Positions 1 to 7,991 of a DNA stretch of 64,000 bases are shown here, piece by piece (position 1 is the stretch's first letter; the number at the start of each line of letters is the position of its first letter). The stretch is from NCBI GenBank assembly GCA_030149295.1, contig JASBRV010000102.1:124001-188000 (forward strand). Direction: 5' to 3'. Source of the DNA: Bacteriovoracales bacterium. GTDB taxonomy: Bacteria > Bdellovibrionota > Bacteriovoracia > Bacteriovoracales > Bacteriovoracaceae. The notes under the pieces are model-generated. The model worked only from the letters and a program-made list of their open reading frames with translations, was not told the DNA's origin and ran no database searches. The position numbers and the translations under genes were made by a program.

Positions 1-825
1 AAGTCCATAAGCCACCCTAGAGAACTCATGGATATGGGAAAGAAAATAGACCGTCTTCTTCGTTCTCACTACAGAAGACCTCAAAAGACGAGAGAAAAGC
101 TTCGAAGCTTTATGACGGCCCATAAAGAAGAACTTCGTGAACACTACCAATCAAATGACCTACATCCTTTGGCAAGAGCTCAAACTCTCGCTCAAGTGGG
201 TCAATGTTTTGAGAGTGAACTCAAACCTCAATGTGAGGGAGTCGAGAGTCAAATGATGAAATCAAAAAAGGTAACAACCAAGGTATCAGGACTATTTTAT
301 CACCAAGGCTTTCATGCCTATAGAGACTACACCATTTCACAGGCACCTTATGGTCATCATATTTCTATGAGTATTCCTCTCATGCTTGAAGGTGATATTA
401 CCCCAGAAGAAGCAAATGATATACTGGCACAATGGAAAAGAACTCTAGAAGAATTTTACAATCAACACCAAAGCATTCGTTTCCAATTTTCTTTTCAATT
501 TGTTTCACAAGATGAGGAAAAAGTTGTTCACCTCCACCGATGCTATAGCGCCTCTTATATGAGCACTAGCTGTGAAAGACCAAGCCAGCCAAATGCCAAA
601 AACTTTGTCCTCACCATGGATAAGGATGTCTTACTTGAAGAAGTTGGTCACAGAATGGGACTTTTTGATGAATATGAATTCTATTACTACATCTTTAATC
701 CGCAAGGGGCGCGGGATTCCTTCATGGTGGCAAAAGAAAATTACAAACTCTACCCCCATCATCTTGAGCAAATCCTTCTCCCGCAAACAAGTTGTCTCAA
801 TCAAGAGAAAAACAATTATAAATAA
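1..825 (+). CDS. Metalloprotease-like protein, 5' end outside window, zinc motif degenerate
   Basis: The reading frame is open from base 1, so the listed ATG at 28 is probably internal and the gene begins upstream of the window. The visible part is basic and hydrophilic. Near its C-terminus it carries LEEVGHRMGLFDEY, which resembles the HExxHxxGxxDEY zinc site of secreted metalloproteases. The first zinc histidine is replaced by Glu (EEVGH), so catalysis in the classical way is doubtful. No signal peptide can be judged because the N-terminus is missing. The 3' end overlaps the convergent rsmJ gene by 10 bp. It may be an inactive protease-like scaffold or a divergent enzyme. The family assignment rests on one motif. 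Confidence 0.6.
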   Translation, partial: KSISHPRELMDMGKKIDRLLRSHYRRPQKTREKLRSFMTAHKEELREHYQSNDLHPLARAQTLAQVGQCFESELKPQCEGVESQMMKSKKVTTKVSGLFYHQGFHAYRDYTISQAPYGHHISMSIPLMLEGDITPEEANDILAQWKRTLEEFYNQHQSIRFQFSFQFVSQDEEKVVHLHRCYSASYMSTSCERPSQPNAKNFVLTMDKDVLLEEVGHRMGLFDEYEFYYYIFNPQGARDSFMVAKENYKLYPHHLEQILLPQTSCLNQEKNNYK

Positions 826-1517
826 AGATCAAAGCGTACGGCTTTACTCTCCCAAGAACTATTGCGATTTTCTAGTAGCATAGGGTCTCTTGGTGACCTT
901 TTAATAATAAGGCGGGGGCACAATTGCCTAAGCCTTTTAGCGACTTCTACGGCATCTTTATCCGCACCAATCACCTGATGAAAGAGCGCCATACCTTTGG
1001 TGGGTTTCGCTTTTCTTTTTTGGCCATCGTCAAACATAGGATCAAAATAGATAGGAGCCCTCCAGGGGTTCTCACTGATTTCCCCAAAATGAAGAATGAG
1101 ATTTTCTTCCATAAAGCCTTCTAAAATCTGAGCGGCCCTTTGAAGGAAGAAAATTTTCTGTTGCCGTTCAAAACCCTTTACTTTTAACCCCGCTGCTAAA
1201 AATAGCGCAGAATCTTTACCAAGCCCGACCGTCGCATCAATAATCCATGAACCCGCCTTTTGACCCGAGGCCTTAATGAGAGGGTTTTGTTTAAGTCCCC
1301 TCTCACGGCTCCACTTGAGAAAGCTCTCATCCCAGCTAAAATAAAGAGGTTTTTGGCCACTAGGTGTATAAAGGCCAACGCCGCCAGCATCGATAAAGAC
1401 TTCGCCAACCGTTTCTTGCCCCACTCGTATCCAATTGACGTCAAAACCCCATACATTTTGTTGCAGGATATCAAGTTTAAACTTAGGCAAAGTGCTTTTG
1501 ACGTGAACTTCTAACAT
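816..1517 (-). CDS. rsmJ: 16S rRNA (guanine1516-N2)-methyltransferase RsmJ-like
   Basis: This predicted SAM-dependent methyltransferase should modify guanine 1516 of 16S rRNA. The SAM-binding motif I appears as IIDATVGLGKDSALFLAAG in mid-protein. Further on is IYFDPMFDDGQKRKAKPTKGM, the DPMFP/KSA-like active-site region typical of RsmJ, and then RLIIKRSPRDP, matching the family's VKRP segment. Its 233 residues are close to the 250 of the E. coli enzyme. There is no strong Shine-Dalgarno sequence before the ATG. It is a single gene, convergent with the partial protease-like gene and divergent from gcvP. Confidence 0.85.
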   Translation of the reverse strand: MLEVHVKSTLPKFKLDILQQNVWGFDVNWIRVGQETVGEVFIDAGGVGLYTPSGQKPLYFSWDESFLKWSRERGLKQNPLIKASGQKAGSWIIDATVGLGKDSALFLAAGLKVKGFERQQKIFFLQRAAQILEGFMEENLILHFGEISENPWRAPIYFDPMFDDGQKRKAKPTKGMALFHQVIGADKDAVEVAKRLRQLCPRLIIKRSPRDPMLLENRNSSWESKAVRFDLYL

Positions 1518-1622
1518 AGTGGGCTTATTCTACCCTTATGGGACTAGAAGAAAAGCCGCCATTCGTGGTAGATTCCTTGAAAAACCCATAACTTGTAAAT
1601 CCCTTAGAATCGAGGAAGCTTA

Positions 1623-4600
1623 ATGATGTTTTCTTACGAAGAAACCGAAGCCAAAAATCAAAACAGTGTCACCAGTGAGCATCTCAAGAGACTGCCCTAT
1701 AATCCAATGGAGCTGGCGCGAGAATTAAAGACGTTTTATATTTCTGCGAGCGACAACGACATTTCAGACATGCTGAGTGCTATTGGTGTTGAAAAACGAG
1801 AAGAACTTTTTTCTCACCTGCCCTCAGATATCATGATGGATGAAGCCCAGCATGTAGGAAAGCTAGGAGAAGCTCTTCCCTATGGCGACCTTGTTGACCA
1901 TGTGGAATCCCTCGCACAAAAGAATAATACTAAACCCTGTTTTATCGGAGACGGACTTAAGTGGGCTGAAGTTCACCCCATCGTTCCCTTCGTTTGTAAT
2001 ATTCGTGGACTCACCACCGCCTATACGCCTTATCAACCAGAACGCTCTCAAGGAACACTCCACACTCTCTGGAACTACGCTTCTGGTATTGCTAAGCTAA
2101 CCGGCTTTGAAGCCATCAATGCATCTTTGTATGAGCGATCAACGGCACTTTTTGAGGCCCTTAATACTGCCCTTAGAATAAAGAAAAAAGCCAATAAAGT
2201 TATTGTCACCGCAGGACTTTATCCTGGAGACTGGGAAGTCCTTAAAACCCTAGCCAAAGAGACAAACCTAGAAATTCTGAAGGCTCCGTTGAATGATTCG
2301 GGTCTTACGGATATGGATTCCCTTAAATCTCTCATCGAAAAAGAGGGAGCGGAAAATCTTGCGGCCATTACCATTCAGCAAATCAACAATCTTGGAAAGT
2401 GTGAATGCGTCCACGAACTCACTGATTTCATTCATTCTCAAGGACTCCTTACTATTGGTGTTATCGATCCAGCCACTCTTGCGGCAGGAGGCCTTACTCC
2501 TCCTAATCAATGGGGAGAAAACGGCGCGGATATGATCGTAGGCGAAGGTCAAAATCTCGGCATCGGTCCTAACTTTGGCGGGCCAGGTCTTGGCATCTTT
2601 GGCATTCGTTTTAATGATGAAAACAAAACGGCCATTCGCTCAACGGCAGGTCGTTTTGTAGGAAGAGCAAAAGATGAGGATGGAAAGGACTGTTTAGTGA
2701 TGGTTCTCTCTACGAGAGAACAACATATCCGCCGTGAAAAAGCGACTTCCAATATTTGTTCTAATCAAAGTTATCTTGCAACCATTGTGGGAGCTGCCCT
2801 TCTCGCCAAAGGTGAAGAAGGACTAAAAAAAGCAAACTTAATGGCAAGAGAAAGGGCCAGTCAATTTGCCCACTTTATTAATGAACAAACGAGCCTCAAC
2901 CTCCTCTACCCAGACACTCCTTTCTTCAATGAAGTCGCTGTTGAGACAAACGTAAAAGCGAGTGAATTGATAGAGAAAGCCCGCATCTTTGGTCTTCACA
3001 TAGGTGTCGACATCAGCGACAGGGCCGGTAAGCCTTCTGTTTTAATTTACTTTAACGAGGCTCAAAGCGAAGAAGACGTTGCTAAGCTCTATCAGTTTTT
3101 CCGTGAAAACTTTCAAGGAGAAGGCACAGAGTCTGATGTGGCCGATCTTCCAAAAGAATTTTTAAGACAAGGTGAAGTAGGCCTTCCTACTTTTAGTTTT
3201 GAAGAGCTAAAGAGCTTTTACACCAAACTTGGTGATATGAACGTAAGTCCCGATGATAATATCTATCCTCTCGGATCCTGTACCATGAAGTATAATCCTT
3301 ATATCAATGATTATGCGGCAGGGCTTTCAGGCTTCACTGATATTCACCCACAAGCTCCCTTAGCTGATGCTCAAGGATCTTTAGAAGTTCTCTATGAAAT
3401 CCAGGAGCAATTCAAAGCGATCACTGGTCTTCCAGCTGTTACAACTCAACCCGTGGCCGGGGCTCAAGGCGAACTGGTAGGCATTAAGATGTTCCAAGCC
3501 TATCACCGCAAAAAGGGAAATGAGGCAAAAAAAGATATTGTTCTTATCCCAGCGTCAGCTCACGGAACTAATCCGGCCACAGCAACTATGGCCGGCTACA
3601 TCACCAAAGGTCGCGGTGACAGCGCAACTGGCATCGTCACCATTGGTGCCGATAGTGAAGGCCATATTAACTTTGAAGAACTAAAAGAATGTGTGGCCAC
3701 TTATGGAGAGCGCATCTCCGGCATTATGATCACCAATCCTAATACTTCAGGGATTTTTGAATCCAAGTTTAAGGAAATCGCCGATCTTATCCACAGTGTC
3801 GACGGCCTGGTTTACATGGACGGCGCCAATATGAATGCTATCGCTGGATGGCTTGATCTTGATAAAATGGGGGTTGATGCTGTTCACAATAACCTCCATA
3901 AAACTTGGACTATCCCTCATGGTGGTGGTGGACCCGGTGACGCCATTGTCGCCGTAAGCGATAAACTTGTCGATTTCCTTCCTGGAAAACAAATCATTAA
4001 AAAAGCGGACGGAACTTTTGATGTTGAAACCCCAAAAGATTCCATGGGAAGTATTCACCGCCACTGGGGCAACTTTGCCCACAAGGTGCGTGCTTACACT
4101 TACATAAAGGCACTAGGGGGCCATGGGGTTAAAGAAATGGCAGCAGTGGCGGTTCTTTCTGCAAAATATCTTTTCGCTAGACTGAGAGATCTCTATCCGA
4201 CACTGCCTGCAGGTGCCGACCAAGTACCCCGCATGCACGAATTCATACTGACCATTTCAAAAGAAACCTTTGAAAAGATACAAGCCGCAGGCACGCCAAA
4301 AGCTCAAGCGATTGGAAAGATCGGAAAACTCTTCTTAGATTTTGGGCTTCATGCACCAACAGTAAGTTTCCCGGAACCCTTTGGTCTTATGGTAGAGCCA
4401 ACTGAGAGTTTTTCTAAAAAAGAGCTCGATGACTTTGTAGAAGTTTTAGTGGGTATTCATAAGGTTCTCGAAGAAACACCAGAGGTCTTAACCACAGCAC
4501 CTCACTTCACTCCCGTGAGAAAAGTTGATGAAGTAGGAGCAAACAAAAATCTTATTTTGTCTGGTGATCTCTCTACTCTTCCAGAACTTCCAAAAAATAT

Positions 4601-4685
4601 TATAGAACCAGGAAAACTTAAGGAAATGGGCACCAATAAAGTTCTCGCCGAAATCCTAAAGGCCCATCAACAACGCCACCAATAA
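1623..4685 (+). CDS. gcvP: Glycine dehydrogenase (decarboxylating), GcvPA-GcvPB type in one chain
   Basis: This is the P-protein of the glycine cleavage system. It decarboxylates glycine with PLP and passes the aminomethyl group to lipoyl-GcvH. The N-terminal half (about 30-480) has TAYTPYQPERSQGTL. The C-terminal half has GSCTMKYNP (about 551), SAHGTNPAT and NNLHKTWTIPHGGGGPG, whose Lys (about 760) should bind PLP. The wording of both halves is closer to the separate GcvPA and GcvPB subunits than to the usual long P-protein, so the gene looks like a fusion of the two. GAGGAAG precedes two adjacent ATG codons. gcvT and gcvH are not adjacent. A strong terminator follows. Confidence 0.92.
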   Translation: MMFSYEETEAKNQNSVTSEHLKRLPYNPMELARELKTFYISASDNDISDMLSAIGVEKREELFSHLPSDIMMDEAQHVGKLGEALPYGDLVDHVESLAQKNNTKPCFIGDGLKWAEVHPIVPFVCNIRGLTTAYTPYQPERSQGTLHTLWNYASGIAKLTGFEAINASLYERSTALFEALNTALRIKKKANKVIVTAGLYPGDWEVLKTLAKETNLEILKAPLNDSGLTDMDSLKSLIEKEGAENLAAITIQQINNLGKCECVHELTDFIHSQGLLTIGVIDPATLAAGGLTPPNQWGENGADMIVGEGQNLGIGPNFGGPGLGIFGIRFNDENKTAIRSTAGRFVGRAKDEDGKDCLVMVLSTREQHIRREKATSNICSNQSYLATIVGAALLAKGEEGLKKANLMARERASQFAHFINEQTSLNLLYPDTPFFNEVAVETNVKASELIEKARIFGLHIGVDISDRAGKPSVLIYFNEAQSEEDVAKLYQFFRENFQGEGTESDVADLPKEFLRQGEVGLPTFSFEELKSFYTKLGDMNVSPDDNIYPLGSCTMKYNPYINDYAAGLSGFTDIHPQAPLADAQGSLEVLYEIQEQFKAITGLPAVTTQPVAGAQGELVGIKMFQAYHRKKGNEAKKDIVLIPASAHGTNPATATMAGYITKGRGDSATGIVTIGADSEGHINFEELKECVATYGERISGIMITNPNTSGIFESKFKEIADLIHSVDGLVYMDGANMNAIAGWLDLDKMGVDAVHNNLHKTWTIPHGGGGPGDAIVAVSDKLVDFLPGKQIIKKADGTFDVETPKDSMGSIHRHWGNFAHKVRAYTYIKALGGHGVKEMAAVAVLSAKYLFARLRDLYPTLPAGADQVPRMHEFILTISKETFEKIQAAGTPKAQAIGKIGKLFLDFGLHAPTVSFPEPFGLMVEPTESFSKKELDDFVEVLVGIHKVLEETPEVLTTAPHFTPVRKVDEVGANKNLILSGDLSTLPELPKNIIEPGKLKEMGTNKVLAEILKAHQQRHQ

Positions 4686-4697
4686 ATCAAAAGGTGC

Positions 4698-4812
4698 AAA
4701 AGGTGCGTGATACCTTTCACAACTCACGGCATTAAGTTTTATTTAAGTAAAAAAGAGGCTCCCTATGGGAGCCTTTTTTATGCGGTGAATCTTAAAAGGT
4801 ATCACGCACTTT
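4698..4812. repeat. 15-bp inverted repeat around a terminator hairpin
   Basis: GTGCGTGATACCTTT (4703-4717) is perfectly inverted as AAAGGTATCACGCAC (4795-4809), with the rho-independent terminator between the arms. AAAAGGTGC is also directly repeated at 4689-4697 and 4698-4706. The right arm includes the stop codon of the DUF885 gene. It could be a REP-like palindrome pair or a 3'-end protecting structure. Confidence 0.7.
4751..4779. terminator. Bidirectional rho-independent terminator between gcvP and the DUF885 gene
   Basis: AGGCTCCC (4756-4763), loop TAT, and GGGAGCCT (4767-4774) form an 8-bp GC-rich stem. It is flanked by an A-run on the left and a T-run on the right, so it can terminate transcription of both convergent genes. 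Confidence 0.9.
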
Positions 4813-6589
4813 CGTGGACCCAAGTTTTGACGAGCTCTTCCATGACGTCGAGGGGAACGGCCCCTGAACGAAGGATAACATCGTGAAAAGCGCGGATATC
4901 AAATTTATCTCCGAGTTCCTTTTTGGCATAAGAGCGAAGATCGAGAATCTTTTTCATCCCAATTTTATAAGCCGTCGCTTGCCCAGGATTAACAATATAG
5001 CGCTCAATGCCCTTCATAATTTCAAGCTCGGCATTAGCGGTGTTTTTGGTAAGGTAATCAATGCCTTTTTCACGAGACCATTTCTTATAGTGAAGGCCCG
5101 TGTCCGTCACCAAACGACAAGCTCGCCACAGCTCCATACTTAAACGACCAAAGTCACTATAAGGATCTTCATAAAAGCCAAATTCTTTAGGAAGAAGCTC
5201 TGAGTATAAACCCCAACCTTCACCATAAGCTGTGTAACCACCTGTTCTTCTAAATTTGGGTAGTTCGGTTAGCTCACTTTGAATGGCATTTTGCATATGG
5301 TGACCTGGAAGTCCTTCATGATAGGCAAGACCCTCTAATTTGTATTTTGGCACATCGTTCATGTCATAAAGGTTCACATAGTAAATCCCAGGACGATCTC
5401 CAAAAAGCGGAGGACTTTGATAGAAAGCAATGCCTGCTGATTTTTCTCTATAGGCCTCTACGGCCTTTACCTTTAAAGGTGCCTTAGGAAGGGTTGAGAA
5501 CATTTTAGGTAGCGCCTTCTCCATATCGTCAATGACTTTACGAGCACGCTTTAAATAGGCTTGACGACCCGCTTGATTATCAGGATAGACAAACTTTTCA
5601 CTTGTTCTCATGTGCTTAAAGAAGTCCTGAAGAGTTCCTTTAAACCCAACTTTTTTCATAATCTCACGCATTTCACCGTGAATACGATCCACTTCAGCAA
5701 GACCAAATTCATGGACTTCACTTGGAGTCATATCAGTTGTCGTCATTCTCTTTAAGCGCCAACGATAATACTCCTCACCATCAGGAAGAGACCATGCTCC
5801 ATGATTGTCTTTTTTTTCTTTCTTGGCTTCTTTCATAAAGGCAATCAACTCGTCATAGACGGGTCTCACATATTCACCGAGGGCCTTAGCCGCTTCCCTT
5901 CTTAGACGCGCCTTTTCTGAATCAGAAATTTTAAGCTCTCCAACCTTCTTTCTAAAATCCGCATAAAGAGGACTTCTCCCTTCACCAGGAAAAGGAAAGC
6001 CTTTGATAATATTTTGAGAATCGCTAATGACCTTGTCATAAACAAAGGCGGGAGGAAGAATTCCCATTTCCTTTTGCTTTTTTACGTGGGCCATATTCTC
6101 TTTAAAGACGCGTTTAAATTCTTTGAGGCGAGAAATATAATCCTCAGCATCTTTTACACTGCTCACTCTATGCATATTAATCATAAAAGAGGGGGTGCCA
6201 CTGTGATAGCCAAACATTTGATTGAGCGGATAGCCGTGGTATCGCCATTTCCACCCCTCTATACTGTCCTCAACTCTTTTTTCAAAAAGCTTGTAACTGA
6301 GCTTCCCTTGGTCCGTGAGAGCTTCGTAATCGAATTCTCTCAACTTTTCCAAATTCTTCTTGGCCAATTCTAGCGATTCTTTATCAAACTCTTCGGTATT
6401 GTTATTGAGTTTGTCATAGTTAGTTTTTAAACCGATGTAGGTTTGCCACGTCGGATAACGTTTAACATTTTCATTGAAAACTTTTTCAAAGAAAGCATTT
6501 AATTTCTTAGTGTTTTCTTCTTTTTGCTCAGGAGTGTAAGTGGCACAAGCTCCCAATAAGAAGACAAGAAAAAATGGTAAAAATCTCAT
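4802..6589 (-). CDS. DUF885 family lipoprotein, putative zinc peptidase
   Basis: A large exported DUF885 protein, a family of predicted metallohydrolases. I chose the second Met (MRFLPFFLVFLLGACATY) because it starts a clear lipoprotein signal with lipobox LGAC and is preceded by an AGGGCA ribosome site; the 15 extra codons of the longest ORF would spoil the signal. The HEGLPGHH motif near residue 423 is the HExxxGHH zinc site of this family, and TGGYTAYGEGWGLYSE further on matches its conserved second zinc/active segment. The mature protein is probably anchored in the periplasm or outer membrane. It is monocistronic and ends in the shared terminator with gcvP. The substrate is unknown; a peptide is likely. 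Confidence 0.85.
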   Translation of the reverse strand: MRFLPFFLVFLLGACATYTPEQKEENTKKLNAFFEKVFNENVKRYPTWQTYIGLKTNYDKLNNNTEEFDKESLELAKKNLEKLREFDYEALTDQGKLSYKLFEKRVEDSIEGWKWRYHGYPLNQMFGYHSGTPSFMINMHRVSSVKDAEDYISRLKEFKRVFKENMAHVKKQKEMGILPPAFVYDKVISDSQNIIKGFPFPGEGRSPLYADFRKKVGELKISDSEKARLRREAAKALGEYVRPVYDELIAFMKEAKKEKKDNHGAWSLPDGEEYYRWRLKRMTTTDMTPSEVHEFGLAEVDRIHGEMREIMKKVGFKGTLQDFFKHMRTSEKFVYPDNQAGRQAYLKRARKVIDDMEKALPKMFSTLPKAPLKVKAVEAYREKSAGIAFYQSPPLFGDRPGIYYVNLYDMNDVPKYKLEGLAYHEGLPGHHMQNAIQSELTELPKFRRTGGYTAYGEGWGLYSELLPKEFGFYEDPYSDFGRLSMELWRACRLVTDTGLHYKKWSREKGIDYLTKNTANAELEIMKGIERYIVNPGQATAYKIGMKKILDLRSYAKKELGDKFDIRAFHDVILRSGAVPLDVMEELVKTWVHESA

Positions 6590-6696
6590 TGCCTGCCCTT
6601 TGTTGGTTGGTAAAAATTGGGCAAATGCTAACAAATTTAATGAGAAGAGAACATGGCAAGGCGAGTCAACGTAATTAGACGGCCGAGCTTTTTTTA

Positions 6697-7836
6697 TTAA
6701 GAAAGATCATCACAATTGAGCGTGATTTTTTCATCGTTATAGCGCTTAAAGACTTTGCGTTTGACCGCGTAATCCACCTTTTTAAAGCCTTTTCCTTGCC
6801 CATTGACTTGGAAGTATTCATCATGACCTCCCCATGTGGGTCCAGATGACTCTGCTCTAAAGAAAAAATGATTGCCACGGCTTCTGCCATTAAGTGTGAT
6901 CGATTCACCCGGTTGGAGGTATTCAGTCTCCTCCAGCTTCATGGTGTCACTAAAAACATCTTGGTAACCAACATAGACTTTTAGATTTCTTGCTTTGTGA
7001 CAATTGTTTTTCACAACAACAGCATAGGTAGGAGCCCAGTTGATTTCTTCCACTTCAAATTGATTTTGGCCGCGGTCTTTAACGATGTCCTTCATGGCTT
7101 CAGTGTATTTTCCAAATGTCGTCAAAACATCTGAGCCGCGACTATGATTCTCACCAGTAAGAAGTCCAGTGATTGCAAAATAAGGTCCCACTTGTTCAAG
7201 AACAGGGGAGCCCACAGAATAGTCCCAAAAGTTACAAGTCGTATTATAAACACTGCCATCGATAGCATCACTAAAATTTGCCTTACACTTTTTTATTTCC
7301 ATTTTTCTTTGCTTAGATCTGTCTTGAAATGAGACGGTGACAATAGAGCTTTCTAAACTATGAGATAATTCTTGAAGATCATCTCTGTCTCGAAATACAA
7401 AAGGTGTCACGGACTCTCCTACCCATTCTTCAGAATCATGATTATGGGCCTCCAAAAGAACAAAGTTGCTATTGATCATCCCCATACCATCTCCTCGTGC
7501 CTTGGCATCGGAAAAGTCTTTGGGAGTCCAAGCTTTGGAGACGAGGTAGCGTTTCGGGTTGACGGAGCGAGTTCCTTTAAACCCAGGAATAAATTCAACA
7601 AGAGATTTTTTAGTTTTAGCATCATGAAAACAATTGGCGCTGGTGAGGATGTGGCGTTTCCCCACCACAACAGCATCACAATAAGAGCTTGACCCATCTG
7701 GCTTTTTAATTTCTAGCATGCCAAAGGAATCATGATTGTTGGCGTAGATTTTGGGGGAAAACAAGCACACTATAAATAAACTAGCTAGAGTCGCCTTCTT
7801 TAATGACAATAAGTCTTGTTTAAACAGTCCTTTCAT
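6697..7836 (-). CDS. Exported trypsin-like (S1 fold) protein with lost catalytic residues
   Basis: The N-terminus MKGLFKQ...LFIVCLFSPKIYANN is a signal peptide with a likely cleavage after YAN. The N-terminal half has chymotrypsin-fold marks. CDAVVVGKRHILTSANCFHD corresponds to the TAAHC segment, but the catalytic His is Asn. CNFWDYSVGSPVLE corresponds to GNSGSPV, but Val occupies the position of the nucleophilic Ser (a Ser lies one residue earlier). The C-terminal third (about 255-379) is a separate unrecognised domain with two Cys. The protein is therefore probably a non-catalytic binding protein, although the alignment was done by eye. It stands alone and is divergent from the helicase gene. 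Confidence 0.7.
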   Translation of the reverse strand: MKGLFKQDLLSLKKATLASLFIVCLFSPKIYANNHDSFGMLEIKKPDGSSSYCDAVVVGKRHILTSANCFHDAKTKKSLVEFIPGFKGTRSVNPKRYLVSKAWTPKDFSDAKARGDGMGMINSNFVLLEAHNHDSEEWVGESVTPFVFRDRDDLQELSHSLESSIVTVSFQDRSKQRKMEIKKCKANFSDAIDGSVYNTTCNFWDYSVGSPVLEQVGPYFAITGLLTGENHSRGSDVLTTFGKYTEAMKDIVKDRGQNQFEVEEINWAPTYAVVVKNNCHKARNLKVYVGYQDVFSDTMKLEETEYLQPGESITLNGRSRGNHFFFRAESSGPTWGGHDEYFQVNGQGKGFKKVDYAVKRKVFKRYNDEKITLNCDDLS

Positions 7837-7883
7837 AGCCTTGCCTTATGTTTTTCCATGTTTAGATACCCTCCCATTTTATA

Positions 7884-7897
7884 AAATTGACCAATTT
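7884..7897. promoter_or_regulatory. Palindrome AAATTG-AC-CAATTT in a divergent promoter region
   Basis: A perfect 6-bp inverted repeat with a 2-bp centre lies between the divergent protease-like and helicase genes. Its size fits an operator, but no regulator can be named and AT-rich chance occurrence is possible. Confidence 0.3.
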
Positions 7898-7939
7898 AAT
7901 GACATAAAATTGAAAGGAATACCTCCTATGCTCATTTTT

Positions 7940-7968
7940 TAGACACAGAGCTTAAAATAGGCTACAAC
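7940..7968 (+). promoter_or_regulatory. Candidate sigma70-type promoter of the DEAD-box helicase
   Basis: TAGACA (7940-7945), a 17-bp spacer and TACAAC (7963-7968) lie 23 bp before the GTG start, with the TAGGAG ribosome site in between. The -35 box matches 5 of 6 consensus bases, the -10 box 4 of 6. Confidence 0.4.
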
Positions 7969-7991
7969 GTGCTCTAACACTAGGAGTTTAC

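Noticed and set aside
572-883. 103-codon ORF overlapping the partial protease-like gene
   Set aside because: Out of frame with the motif-bearing frame and without a start signal.
1518-1622. Possible glycine riboswitch before gcvP
   Set aside because: The gap is only 105 bp and I see no tandem aptamer-like structure.
1630-1644. TTTCTT/AAGAAA hairpin at codons 3-8 of gcvP
   Set aside because: Short AT-rich match explained by the codons of the coding sequence.
3747-4082. 111-codon antisense ORF inside gcvP
   Set aside because: Complement of the PLP-binding region of gcvP, with no independent ribosome site or protein signature.
6014-6373. 119-codon ORF opposite the DUF885 gene
   Set aside because: Shadow of a well-supported lipoprotein gene.
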